NCBI GenBank assembly: GCA_025716815.1
Contig: JAIXMN010000028.1
Span: forward strand, 1-64,000
Direction: 5' to 3'
DNA length: 64,000 bases
Source: Dichotomocladium elegans
Taxonomy: Eukaryota > Mucoromycota > Mucoromycetes > Mucorales > Lichtheimiaceae
Positions 42,666 to 55,114 of the stretch are shown piece by piece. Positions within the stretch are counted from its first letter, which is position 1, and every line of letters starts with the position of its first letter. A program made the position numbers and the translations under genes. The notes beneath the pieces are model-generated. The model was given only the letters and a program-made list of their open reading frames with translations, had not been told where the DNA came from and did no database searches.

Positions 42666-43040
42666 ATGAGTTATGGCGGCAGTTATTCATCCACATTTGT
42701 CGTCGATCAAAGCAAGCTAGTCGCTGCAGAGGAAGAATATGATCGTATGATTGAGACCTACAAGACGTAAGCCCTGAAAACTTCTTCCTGTCGCCAGTAA
42801 AAGAATCGTCCGTCCAGCTGACAGCCTGATCGCTCTAGCATCGTGGAGCGCTGTCGAAGGAAGTGCATACCATCCAACTATCACGAGCCTGATTTGCACA
42901 AGGGGGAGATGGTGTGCATTGATCGTTGTGTGTTCAAGTTCGCAAAAGTGCAGCAGATGCTCGTGCCCAAAATGGAAGCCAGTTTTGAACGGTTCAAGAA
43001 TCTCGGCGCGCATGCTGATGAGATGCCCAGCACCTTGTAG
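42666..43040 (+). CDS. tim10: Small TIM chaperone Tim10-like
   Basis: Exons 42666-42766 and 42839-43040 give 100 aa, matching the family length. The twin CX3C motif is complete: CRRKC and CIDRC, 16 residues apart (CRRKCIPSNYHEPDL, HKGEMVCIDRC), followed by the FKF and KMEASFERFKNL helix. Small TIMs form ring hexamers (Tim9-Tim10) in the mitochondrial intermembrane space and carry hydrophobic carrier proteins to the inner membrane. The SNYHEPDLHKGE spacing and sequence fit Tim10 better than Tim9. Its stop lies 136 bp from the stop of the convergent membrane-protein gene. Confidence 0.9.
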
Positions 43041-43176
43041 ATACAAACCTTTTACACGCACACATTACACTACACGTACATACATATACCATACAATGCG
43101 CTGACACACACTCAATCACGTAAAAACGATCAACTATGTATAGAATTTTATGCTGTAAAAAAAGAAGAAAAAGCTT

Positions 43177-44381
43177 CTATACGCTTAATTTTGACTTGAT
43201 CTTTTTATATAGGATCCGAGCATACTGAGCCGCGCTTTTTTGGATATCATCATCATATTGGCCTTCAGATATAGGATGAGGTTGTTGCGTTTCTTGGCCT
43301 GAGGAGCGGGTAGTGAGGTAGCCATTATCAAGGACTATGGCGTCAGTCGGCTTGATATTACTCATGATGCCGGTCATAGGAGGGCCATGGGGAGTATTGA
43401 CAATGATCCCTTGATGTATAGGATGTGGGCCTCTTGCAATGATTGCGGGTATATTTTGCTGGACAGCAATGATTTTTTGGGCAAACGACCAGAGACAGGC
43501 GGCCCAGTAGAGCTATTTACGTTCTACAGTGTTAAATGTGCTGACCGGATTGGGGGGGGTAGATTTGGGAATAGTGTCCGGGGTATGATGAACTCTCAAG
43601 CATTGAAAAACTTACATAGCAGATGAAAACGATGATGTAAAGTGCGATACCGAGCTTCAGTTCGTCTTCCCACAGCTTGTGACAGTTGAAAATCTCGGTA
43701 CCTACGGTGGACGGTATCGCTGCGATAGTGCTGTTGATTCGGCTGTTGACTGCCGCAGGGACATTTTGAATACACCAAGTAGTGTAGTCTTCTTCTTCAA
43801 TGCTAAACACGATAATGGTTCCAAAATAATCCATTAAAAAGATGACAACAACGACCCATATCACTCTATGTCCTGTCCGTAATAGCGCGGCAGATTCCTG
43901 AAACATAGAGCACTCAGCATGAATCTAATGGAAGCGAAAGACGAACTGAATCGCATGGTGCACCAACGTACCACAAAAAGACATATTAAACCAAATACGG
44001 CTGCTATGGTAAAAAGCAGGCATATGGCACCAAATATGACAAGAGCGTATCCATTTAAGTAGGAAAAAATTGCTACATATTGAAATCAACAAGGCATGAG
44101 TTTATTATTGTTTGGGGGGTGCATCGATTATTTCATTCTTACGGCTGCTGTATCGAAACGCAAGTATGGCGCAGTAGAGGTTGATACCCTATATAAAGAG
44201 TTGATAACCACATCAGTCGGTTTGTGCATTTACGAGAAGGTGAACTTACAATCCACAACGCACAAGCCAACGCACATCCCGGTCTAAGTGACATACATCC
44301 GCAAAATTTTCTAACGGCTGAATGCCTTGCATGTACGGCTTCCGCCTGTATTTGAAATTCAGGATAGTTCCAGGGACTCAT
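43177..44381 (-). CDS. Four-helix membrane protein, unnamed
   Basis: Five exons join in phase: 44250-44381, 44143-44188, 43972-44072, 43616-43897, 43177-43512 (298 aa). Four hydrophobic helices are visible: CALACALWIGINLYCAILAF, ALVIFGAICLLFTIAAVFGL, VIWVVVVIFLMDYFGTII and LGIALYIIVFICYLYWAA. A cysteine-rich CGCMSLRPGC precedes helix 1, and a long loop with two cysteines lies between helices 3 and 4, as in tetraspan proteins. The last ~95 residues are polar and probably cytosolic. I recall similar four-helix proteins across Mucoromycota but no function. An in-frame ATG at 44,426 would add 15 residues. Confidence 0.7.
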
Positions 44382-45059
44382 GTTTATTGTTTTTAAAGAA
44401 TAAGAGAGAGAAACAGAATGTTGCATAGTTTTCAGTCTTTTTCATTTTCACTGAATCAAAGAAAACACATATCCTTATATAGCAATCACTGGCGATAAAT
44501 CTTATCAGCCAATAAAATCTTAGCCGCATGTCAATGAGATTGCAATGGACATTTACTGTTTTCCCAAAATTGGACACCGTGTCCCCCTAACAGTTCTAAA
44601 GTCGGATTTTGCCCAAAGCGAATGTCACATGCACAGCGAAAAGTATCGCACAAAACAGCGTGACAAAGCCATCCCGACAATGCTAGTGCTCTTTCTTTTT
44701 ACATTCGGAAATGCGCAATCCATTTTTTTTACCATAATATGCATTCTTTCTTCAATTCGTTTGTTCTCACACAGAATATCTGCGAGCTTTATCTTGTAGG
44801 GGCAACCATGACCTTGTTGCTAGGCATATCCCCAAGCGGAAGGATACAGACAATCGAATGAAAGAAGCAGACTTCAAGCGCGGCTATACAATATACAGCT
44901 ACAGAGATAAGCTCAGGTTTTTCAAACTGATGTTTGAGAAGGTCTTGAGTGCATCAGCCACTGAAAAACAGCTATGAATCCATGTTCGGTCAGCTCAGCG
45001 ATGGGAATCATAATATGAAAGGATCCTGACAGCATTTTTAAGAAATGTAGAGGCAGGAC
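44382..45059. other. Intergenic left of the mariner relic
   Basis: No gene recognised. The 5' end of the Tc1/mariner element presumably lies here; no convincing terminal inverted repeat was found. Confidence 0.4.
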
Positions 45060-45843
45060 ACTCACGTATTCTCAACGAAGAGCACAAGAGCTCTATTTTA
45101 GAATGGCTTGATGAGATCCGTCGATTACCCTCGAGCAACTGATGGAGCAATTACTCAGTAGATTGAGGGTCTTAAGGTATCGAAAACGACGCTTCATCGA
45201 TTTATGGGATATGAATCCAACTTGTTACTGAAAAAGTTTTGGTTTCAGCCTGTAGACAGAAATAATGATGTAAAATCCAAGAGCGCCTTGACTGGGTGTA
45301 CCGATGGGACGTGACTCACGTTGACTTTATGGAAACTGTGTTTTCATTGATGAGTCTCGATTCCATATTAACATGAAGCTCAGCATAGCATGGTCCAAGA
45401 AAGGGACTTCTGCAGTAGTTACAATGCCAAAATCCCAGCTTTTTTTTGGCTACCATGGATGAAATGGGTAAGTATGAACATATGAAGGGCAGTAATTTCG
45501 TAGTGGATAATGCACCTATTCATAAATCTGATGATATCTTAAATACATTGAATCTCGAGCATATCGGTGCTTACCTTCCATTTACTTGCCTGCACTTAAT
45601 CCTATTGATGAGTTTTAGTCGATTGTGAAAAACAAAATAAAACGCAATAGGTTCTTGGAAAGCAAGACACTGAGGACCCGAATTAGTGAAGCATGGAATA
45701 GCTTAAAGTTGAAAGATTTCGAAGGATTTGTCTCTCATTCTTACAGGTGTCTAGTTAACTGTCGTAACGGGGTAACCTATGATCCAATTTTGATGATTCT
45801 ACAGTTGAGATACAAAGATCAATACCTCTATATAGAACCATGA
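45060..45843 (+). pseudogene. Tc1/mariner transposase relic
   Basis: Read across frames and stops: SRILNEEHKSSILEWLDEI, a leucine-rich HTH remnant, then NCVFIDESRFHINMKLSIAW (first catalytic Asp in FIDES), GSNFVVDNAPIHK (second Asp in VDNAP) and LNPIDEF-stop-SIVKNKIKRNRF, where families usually have NPIEQFWSxxK. At least four frameshifts or stops occur, and the third catalytic acidic residue is Asp. Clearly dead. Confidence 0.8.
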
Positions 45844-47813
45844 GAAAATTAGGTTGGGCCCTGGATATAATGAAGAAATAGACGCTATAAATTTGAACTA
45901 AACTAGAGACCAACATGGTGTCGCATAGTAAAAGATATAGAGAAACACATCAATGCAACAGGGGATAAAGAACTTTTCATGCAGAGAGAGGGCTGTTCTT
46001 TGTGGAGTGTATAGTAATCGCCTTTCAAGGGTCCCTACCTCGAAGTGATACATATTTCAAAATTAATGAGCACAAAATACGTACTTAAGGCAACTACTTC
46101 TTATACAAAGAAGCTAAGAGTAAATTATTCTTGTATCTTCATTATAATAAGTTATTGGACTCCCTCTAGCTAACCTATAGAAGGATATGCATAAGATGGC
46201 CTAATAAGAAATCAACTAAGTGCTATATGCATAAATGTAACATGAAGTAACAGAAACTCCACAGACCTTGCTCATTTCATCGCCGGCATTGTATGTTATC
46301 GCCATGTCAAAGCATTCCGTGATTTCAGTAAATGCAAGCCATCAACAGGCCTATGTACTTTTCTTATCTCGTACCCTTGCTTAATATACTTTGATAAAGC
46401 GTACCTGCTACTGTCGGCTTTAATACATTGATCCAATATTGTCTTTTGTTTGTGATGGGGTTACTGCTGTCTGTGGCTAATTGTCGTGCTCACCGCTAGA
46501 TCGGTTACTGCCGCCGTTTACTGTATATTCTGTCTTTGCTTGTGTCTGCTGTACATCTATAGACACTAGTACCCTACTGCTGCGCATACAAGGGAAGCCA
46601 ATTAATTTTTTTCTGTCCAATTTGGCAAAACACAATTCAAAGGCCAATGTCATCGAATACTCTTTCTGATACACCGATCTTTTAATTTTAAGCTATGTGT
46701 GCCAATGGATACGTTCTGGAAAACTGTTGGTGAATTGTCATGAATTTGGCGAAATATTTTGTCCCTTTCTCTCCTTCTCATTTGAATAACGCTTTCCTCG
46801 CTTCTCTTTTTTCATCTAATCGGCGTTTGCTTGTTATAGCTTTTTGTCAAGAAACTTCAACTTCTCAATAAGGGCAGGTTAGTAATTTATCGAACGTCCA
46901 TACCTCTCCGACGTTTGTCCGCCATATATCAGCAAACAAATCGCTTTCGTACCATCAACAGCGTCGGTTCCATTTGGATTCGCTAGGACGACCTATTGTA
47001 GCTGTTGAAATCCGCGTGATTTCTACAATGTTTTAGCGTTCAATCCCCAGGGTTACTAGGCTGCGGCAGCTGATCCGAGGAATTGGATTGCACTGAAGCT
47101 AGGTACGTGTCCGGGCAGAAGAATGTTTTCTGAACGGTTTCCGTATCGACGTGACCATTTATGAATTCCACAAGAGAAGGAGATCAAACCACTGGTGCAC
47201 TAGAATCCTTTGAGACATTGTCCTCAAAAGTACTACGAGTGCCGGGCGTCCGTTTAATGATCCATTTATCAGCAGGAGTATGTAGATGTGAACGCCTCAC
47301 ACTGGATATGTCCCTATTATCGAGTGTACCGAGATATTTGAATAAAGACAGCATCGATATCTGATATATTATAGGCTAATGTGTTTTTTTTAGTTAACTG
47401 GTAACATAGGGTGATGCCTTACACTAAAATGATCACCATCCTCTATTTTGTGCTTGCGTCAACCAGAAAAAAGGTTTTTCATAGGACCCAAGCGGAATGA
47501 ACATAGTCTTTTTTTCCCACCCCGCAATTCACATCAGCACTTAAACCTCCGCGAAATCCCCCGAAAAACTCTGCATAAATCTTACGCGCTGAATGAAAAT
47601 AAAAGCTAGATTGGCGGCCATTCTCTGACAGTTTAAGCCTTCTATAAGAAGCTGTAAAACTTGTTATACCCATACTTTGACGCTATGAATTAATCTGTCT
47701 CTACAATTTCTTCCCAATCATATGATCCATCCAAGTTTCGCAATGAAGGCAAAAGAGGCATGGGTGGGAAAAAAGACAGGCATAGAAAGGAAACCACCTA
47801 ACTAGATAGAGGG
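45844..47813. other. Intergenic, no supported gene
   Basis: About 2 kb AT-rich region. A small hairpin-like stretch (GAAATC-CGCGT-GATTTC) lies near 47,008. No coding region or transposon recognised. Confidence 0.5.
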
Positions 47814-47819
47814 TATAAA
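47814..47819 (+). promoter_or_regulatory. TATA box of the sugar-transporter gene
   Basis: TATAAA in GGGTATAAATGC, 58 bp before the ATG at 47,877, a usual place for a fungal core promoter. Confidence 0.5.
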
Positions 47820-47876
47820 TGCTCCCCTACCCCTTCGGTACTTTCGAGATCACGCTGCTGTTGATACATATCTACT

Positions 47877-49474
47877 ATGGGCTTCAAGGAAACTTGGAAT
47901 GAAAAGATCCTGAAGCACATCGTACCTCCTAAAACTGTCGAGGATGAAGATACTCCAAGCTATTTTATTCCCGGCGCTCTAGTTACTTCCCTCTTTTTCT
48001 TGTGGGGTTTTAGCTACGGCCTTTTGGACACCCTGAACAAGCATTTTCAGAATGTACTAGGAATCAGTAAGCTGGATCGTTACTGGAAATCTCTAGCCGT
48101 CGCTCAAGGCCGACTCTTTGATTCCTTTTTTTTTTATATAAAAGCTACTACGGAAACAACGTACATGCAGGTCGCTTATTTTGGTGCCTATTTGGTTACC
48201 TCACCCATGTAAGTGCCGGGGGATCCACGAAAACCATGGCAAAGGAGAAGAGCTGCGTGAGAGCTGACACAGCGAACTTCTTGTTATCGATAGTGCAGGA
48301 GTTATTCTAAAACGTATCGGCTACAAAAAGACCATTGTCATTGGCCTTCTTCTGTATGTTCTCGGTGCCCTCTGTTTCTACCCATCGGCCGTAAACCAAT
48401 CTTACGGCGGGTTTGTCGGGTCGTTGTTTACAATTGCCTGCGGCCTTGCGATGCTTGAAAACTGTGCCAACACGTACATTACCATTATCGGATCCCGACG
48501 GTGGGCTGCCCTCCGCATCAATATAGCACAGGGCTTTAACGGTGTAGGTACAACAATTTCACCGATTATTGCAGCTTATGCCTTTTTTGATGGCGACGAC
48601 TCTGAGGTCAGCAATCTCGACTCAGTCAAGTGGACTTACGTTGGTGTCGGATGTGGTAGGTTTATATCCCATTCTTAATACGCTACGCTTTGCTCATTCC
48701 CCATTTCTATAACTCTGCTTTTTTCCAGCTGTTTTTTGTATTGCTGTCGTCTTTGCATTTGCCAAGATTCCAGAGTTTGATGAAGAGGCACAAATGCGCG
48801 CTGAGGCAGAGGCAACAGACAGTCAGGTCCGTCGCGCATCGATGTTATCGCCCCACCTTTGGTTCGGTGCTATCACTCAGTTTGTATACACCGGAAACCA
48901 AGTAGGGATCGCATCTCTGTTCATCTTCTACGCAACGATCGTAGGCGGTTACACAGATGAGTTTTCAGCAAAGTTACTGGCGCTCGCGCAGATGTGTTTC
49001 ACTATTGGTCGATTTGTCGGTGCTGCCTTGATGCGCCGATTTAAGGCAGAACACCTGCTGGCTGGCTATGCCTTCGCGGCTATAGTTGCTACGATCTGCG
49101 CTATTGCAGTCAACACACACGAGGCGACATACACGTTGATGGTTATACTTTTCTTTGAAAGTATCATGTTTCCGACGAACTTCGCCCTAGGCACAAAGGA
49201 TTTGGGCCGCAATTACAAATATGGTGCGCCTATCATGATCATGGGCGTCGCCGGTGGCGCGCTTTTCCCCTCACTTATGGCGCTCATCAAAGATCACAGA
49301 AATATCCATCTTGCCTTTATCCTGCCATTGATCGGTTTTGTCATGGAATTTATTTATGGACTCTGGGGTTGCAAATGGATCAAATACGTCGATGAGAATC
49401 CCTCCAACGACATTGAGCGTGAGATCACCGAGGATAAGCCGTCAGACATCAAGGTTGAACAGCACGAAAAGTAA
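47877..49474 (+). CDS. MFS transporter of the FucP (L-fucose:H+ symporter) family
   Basis: Exons 47877-48066, 48145-48208, 48294-48655 and 48729-49474 give 453 aa. Family marks: FIPGALVTSLFFLWGFSYGLLDTLNKHFQ in helix 1 (given in part as FFLWGFSYGLLDTLNKHFQ), TYMQVAYFGAYLVTSP, GVILKRIGYKKTIVIGL, LENCANTYI and RINIAQGFNGVGT. About twelve hydrophobic helices. Fungal members take up sugars such as fucose, glucose or galactose by proton symport; substrate not determinable here. The second intron acceptor (AAAAG|CT at 48,144) is chosen because it keeps the frame; the first ORF reads through the intron. Convergent with the Grainyhead-like gene. Confidence 0.9.
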
Positions 49475-49768
49475 ATGATGCGCCCTCCTACCGGTGCTAT
49501 TCTATTATTTTCTATTTAAATTATTTATTGTACAGCGGCTAATTGTATTTTAAACACATTATCAGCACTCTACGTATTTATTCTAATATAGCATGCTTTA
49601 TTTTCAGCAAATTTAGTGTACAGAGGGAAGATCGGCAGACACGTATATTTTATAAAATTTAACCTAGCTAGAAAGGGAAAGAGGGCATAGAGTTGGAGTC
49701 ATATAAAGCGTGTTCATCGAAAAATAAAGATGAACAAAAATGGTTGAAATATTCATGCAGATAGCGTA
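49475..49768. other. Short convergent intergenic
   Basis: AT-rich 294 bp between two convergent stops; probable 3' UTRs and poly(A) sites. Confidence 0.5.
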
Positions 49769-51640
49769 CTAGAATCCAAAGAGAAGCCTCACGCTGCCAT
49801 TGGCAATGATTTCCCATTCGACCGAAACTATTGCACCGCGTGTAATTTTGCGAGTGATTGGAAAATGAGAGCTGTCATCGTCTGCACCTGTGACAGGGAG
49901 TAATACGCTATCTGCCGTCGACTGAGAGGACCCGTGTCGCTGTTGCTTCCAGAGAATTTCAGAGACCTGAGAGGAATCAAGGGAGAGCACAGAGCATACG
50001 AGACTTATAAGATCGGTGATACGAGTCCTCTTCTCGTCAAGTTGAATTGGGTGCAGACATCTCTTTTTGCCACCTTGAAGGCACGGCTCGTGGCATTGAG
50101 TTGTTTTAACATGTATGAAAAAGGAGCATTGAGTAGGTATAGGCGGTGGTAGTCCGGATGATTCCAAAACGGCCGATGAAATTGGTGATTCCGATGATGC
50201 TGCAGATGCTACGGAAATATTTCCCGCCATTTCGCAGGCGCTACTGCGTGGCACCGGGGGGTTGTGTCCGCTTTGGCCCGCGTCAACTTGGTGTTGCGTC
50301 AGTGTTTTGTGCCTCTTACGGGCCCGGCCTTCCCGGAAGGAAGATGAATTGCTGTTTTCGCAGCTAAGATTCTCAGCAGCGTTCGATTGGGGAGAAGAGG
50401 GTATGGATCCTATACTTCTAAATACGGTGTATGGCCGGGGCTGATTATATATGAGCCAGTATGGCTGCTGCCGTCCGAAACCTAAATAAAATATATTGAT
50501 TTTCAATGGTTGGACGGGAACGGCCTTGACTTACCGTAAATGCGTTCCATGTGCTTCCAGATCTGCTTTGCATCGTCCTTGTTCTTGCGCTCGGCGCCCT
50601 ATGAAAAATGCAAATGTCTTGTTACATTCTGAACTGGTACTGTAGTTAAGTGAGGAATATGGTCCCTGTGTTACCTTGTCTCGGAAGAGTTTTATCTTAC
50701 AATACGATTGTTCGACGTATTGCTATGAATGGTGGGGTCTGCGAGTTAACGGAGTTTGTCGTTATTTTTGTTTGTATTCACGTCATGACGACAACGTACT
50801 TCTGTCTGGAAGACATGTCTATTTGACGTAACAGCATTGATTTCCCTTGATTCCATCTGAACTCGTAGTGGGATACCTTTGACGCCCTTGATGCGCGAAA
50901 AATCCGTAGACAGACAGTTGAACTTGATGAGCATCTTGGCACCCATCCTGGAATTCCACTCAAACTCGATCCTGTCAAAGCTAGGGAATCGTACGTTATA
51001 TATCCCTTCGGGTGGGCATTGTTCGTCTAAGAAGATGGCTCTTGCAGTTTGTGGATTCGGCTGTTGACTTCGCCAAAATTTCCAATAGTCGGAAGCCACC
51101 TTGCGGTGGGCGGGTTCGTGAAACAAAATCAGCAAGGTAGACCTTACGACAACGTCGTCCTCGTATTTGTCAATCAGTCGAAGCCAATAAGGCTGGCCTC
51201 GGTTGAGGTACGTTGTCGGAGGCCCATCGCTTATCTGCGTAGCCGCGGTGGGTGCTTACGGAATTGAAACTGCTATTTAATTATCATGGTACAACCAAGC
51301 GGCGACCGTGCATCCGTTTACCTTGAAGAATAACAGAGAAGCGCACTTCTGTTGATGCAGGCGTAGTTCTAGACAGAAGCGGCGCGTGCGCGAAAACATA
51401 ATGCTTTCTCATGAGTATACGTATGCAACCCATTTTTCCCCTCTGGATATAAATAACGATTGCAAGATATATCGACATAATATAAATGTGTGCATGTATT
51501 GCATACCGCCTAACTTTCTGGCAAAGCAGTAAAATCCGCAGAGACAAATGAAAGGTTTACAGACGTCTGTATGCAAATGCTAGTGTGGGCATTCTCTGGA
51601 CATAATTTTACCACACACAGAAAGCTTGTCATGTTTTTCT

Positions 51641-51676
<36 letters not shown>

Positions 51677-52163
51677 CCTTTTCCTCATTAAGTGAGATTA
51701 TACTTGATACTTACGGAGCGACCGACGACGCGGAGGGAGATGGTGATGGTTGAGCGTATGGTCCCGTGGCATCTGTTGGTGCCACCAAAAACGGGTATGT
51801 TAATGGGAGGGACCGTGCAGGAGCAGTGGAAACTGTTGAGGCGGTGCTGGTGTATGCTGTTGTTAATGACTCGCTTGCTTTTGAATGTTGAATAGAAGAT
51901 TGGTGATGTTCGGGATGCCTTATAATGGAAAGAGATGGCGGCGGCGCTTGCTGCTGGAAGGAAGAAATTGGAAAAAGTTGTTGGTCTGTATTATAAAACG
52001 TGCGTGGTAGGACAAGGCTGTCATCGGAAGTAAATCCGTGGGTACTATGAAGAGATGTCGGAACCGACAGTGCCTGAGTGCCATTCGTTGCAGGAAGGCT
52101 GACATTGATATCCGCTGGAGGTTTGAAATATTCATCTTCGTCTTTTGAAATTTCGAGCGACAT
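49769..52163 (-). CDS. Grainyhead/CP2-family transcription factor
   Basis: Seven exons: 51715-52163, 51322-51368, 51260-51272, 50800-51229, 50675-50722, 50535-50598, 49769-50481 (587 aa). The CP2 DNA-binding core is clear: TPASTEVRFSVILQ, TYLNRGQPYWLRLIDKYEDD, YWKFWRSQQP, VRFPSFDRIEFEWNSRMGAK, FNCLSTDFSRIKGVKGIPLR, YCKIKLFRDKGAERKNKDDA. The C-terminal exon ends in a ubiquitin-like segment (HPIQLDEKRTRITDLISLVC to ISVEWEIIANG region), the dimerisation part. In animals these factors control epidermis; in Neurospora a member affects conidial separation and wall genes. Exon 3 is only 13 nt, but it alone keeps the frame between exons 2 and 4. The start is uncertain: the frame extends 14 codons upstream without a Met, so a further 5' exon is possible. 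Confidence 0.9.
51645..51674. repeat. (CT)15 microsatellite
   Basis: Thirty bases of CT on the plus strand, inside the first intron of the Grainyhead-like gene (AG-rich in the transcript). Confidence 0.9.
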
Positions 52164-55114
52164 CTGATAATGGTTACGATAGTAAGGTTCAGCCGAATAT
52201 TCCAACCCCTCTCTTTTGTCGTCGCTATATACGATGGAGTATTATTATTTTTCTGAGCTGGATTCTTTTAGAGACAAAACGCACTCTTGTCCTGGCAATG
52301 CTGCTACTGCCGCTGGTGAAGTTACTGGTGTAAATATATATGCCTCGTGTTGGCTGGGAGAACATTGCGGCGGATGGTAATGGCTAGTAGTAGTAAGCAT
52401 ATAGAGTGATGTGAAATGACGCGAGCGACGAATAATAATAATAACTATAATAATAGTTGAAGAAAATAAATCAAAGATGTAGACTACATACGAGCATGGG
52501 TAAATGATTCCTTTAAATAAACTACTTTCCGCTTTGTCCTACCGATACAAAGTTTTCAATACATGTAGTAAACGCATTTTATGTGCATGGCAATAGCGTA
52601 CTCAAGCACGCTGTGTTGTACGTGAAAGATGATGATAACAACGAATATGGGTCTCAGTTCCGTGCTCCCGAGTCTCCGCTTTATTAAAATAACCACACGC
52701 GAGGCTGTATCATAGTTATCCATGAACAAACAAAAGATGAAGGATATATCATACACATCATGCTGGCATACAAGCGTGCCTTGTCTATGTTACGTCCTCT
52801 CCAACGTACTATCGCACTTACTACATATTGTAAGTATTATATTTACCATGTTTTATGTAAATTCACTAAGACCATATATTCAGATTTACGCTTATGTACT
52901 TTTTGGTAGGTGAACTGTTTGAAAGATTAATGATAGAGATGCTTCTAGGAGAAACAACAAGCAAGCGAGGAATAATCTCTTATATCGATTCTCGATTAAC
53001 TAGCGTAAAGATCGCTGAAATGTTTTTGCACTCAATGCAGCTGCCCTGAAAATATAGCTGTTTCACTCAGAGATATTCCATATGTTCGTGCAACATAAGA
53101 GCCTAAATGTGTAGCCAGGAAAAAAAACATAACAAAGTCAATGGGTCATGTCTTTGTGTGCATAAATAGTAAGTGATCCGTGGAGAAAAAGCAGATACCT
53201 ATCCTGCCGACTTCCCAGACATGAATTTGTAACCGCATGATTTTTCCAGGAAGGGGCTGCCAACATCGCACGTGGAGACGAGAAGAGGCTGCGCTCGCAA
53301 TAAATTACGCCAATCCATAAGATTTTTTTCTTCTTACCCAAGGCCTATCCGTGGCATTTAGAAGGATTCCGATTCCGCAGTATCCAGCGGTTTATATGCG
53401 ATATAGAGACGTTGTAAGAAGTAAGAGCCTTTTCGCAGTTGCCAAAAAGAAGCTTCATACTATGTACCATCTCGGCCCATTCTCAGTGCAAAGACAAGAG
53501 CTGTCATGAAAAACATACGCTGTCTCGTAGTATTTGCCAAATCAGATGCACATTTCTGCCATAATTCGGGCTGATTACTCACAAGTTAGCTTTTTTCAAC
53601 ACCGTCTTCATTGCGATGCCCCGGTTCTTCTGTAGGAAGTCAGTAGTAAATGTGAACCAGTTTCCAAGATCAGCTTCAACACTAACAGATTGTCATTGAG
53701 ATCAATGTTTCCTGAAATATTTGATGATCCAATCTTTGCGCTTGACAACGCATCAATTGTCACAGTACATTTTGATACATAATACTTGTGGTGTCAGTCT
53801 CTGAAGTTTCTTATATCCCAAGACTGATCGCTTCAGCGGTTTCGTTACTCAGCGTTACATTTGAGTTATTCCATGATCATCACAGTGTGTATATAAATAT
53901 ATGAACAAAAGCAGATCAATAAGGCTGCAGACTAGCAGGAGGAATGATGGAGATTGATTTGTACTATTTTTTTGCCTGGTATCTTCCCACTGAATTTATA
54001 CGCGAAATTTCGTTGATGTGCATGACTTTAATTTGATGATCCCATGACCTCTGGAACTATTAGGAAATACGTAGTACATGTGAGAGATATTGAATGCGAT
54101 TACGCTGAAATGGACTAGCCTCCCTATCGATGATTTGGCACATGAATTAGACCGTTATGGTCTATCCGGCTCCTATTGCGGTGAGTAATCTGACTAATAC
54201 AGTCATCCGTTTCTTCGCTGTGGTCACCCAACCATTAACCGCCCTCACCCCGACAGCACGGCGCTCAGCAACAGCGTGGGCTGGCGTATTTTGCTACCGC
54301 TCCTTGTACAACTTGAAACTTGCAATTGCCTGCACTGCTTCATTTCCATCTCTATTGCACTTGAATAACTAGAGACATCGGTGGATGGAAATATCACCTG
54401 CCGAAATCAATCAAAAATTATTTTTGCAATTCCTATACAAGCATGACTTTATACAGTTAGAAAGGAAATGACCGGAACGGGACTCAATCTGATCGATGCC
54501 GAAGTTGTGCAAACCGATGGCGAATAAAAAATGCCAGCTACTTTTTGAAAAGCTTATATGGTTTACCAACGTCGGAGCGACGCTCATGGCAAAAAAGTCA
54601 CTATACAGGGTCCTTCCCTCATATACCTAAAACACGGCCAGTGCGCCTCTATATTCTTCATCTTAGAGCACGTTCCGTTTATTGTCAGGAGGAAGGATGT
54701 AATGAAGAGCTCGGGCTTCCTTCCGGTGTAGATTCCCGCAACTGTTATATAGGACGATGTGAAACCAGGGTAAGTTCATCGCAGTAGACCATCTGATCTG
54801 ACTCGTTATGTTCTTCTGCTTGTGCGCGCGTGTGTATGTGTAGACCGCATATCTTCAAGCCTTGCTCCACAACTTTTCAAAAGGAAAGGGTACTTGTTAT
54901 TGAGTCACCCTTTCCTATGTGTGTATATGTGAAAGTAAACAATACAAGCTGTGCGACGTCAAAAAATAGACACCTCACAAAGTAACTCAGCGTCACAGTT
55001 TCCTTCTTTTTCCTCTCCTCTCTCGTCCTCCCTACTTCCATCGGCAAAGTCCTGTTTTTTATTATCCCCCACCCAGAAAATAATACGAAGCTATATACTG
55101 CACACAATACGCCG
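52164..55114. other. Long intergenic region, no supported gene
   Basis: About 2.9 kb. The left end should contain the 5' leader and promoter of the Grainyhead-like gene. Two ORFs (54,157-54,372 and 54,545-54,787, the latter with CQEEGCNEELGLPSG) are unrecognised and not called. The promoter of the zinc-finger gene lies at the right. Confidence 0.5.

Noticed and set aside
44560..45960. TTGGACACCGTGTCC near 44,570 and a GGTGTCG near 45,917 as mariner terminal repeats
   Set aside because: The match is short and imperfect, and no TA target duplication could be shown.
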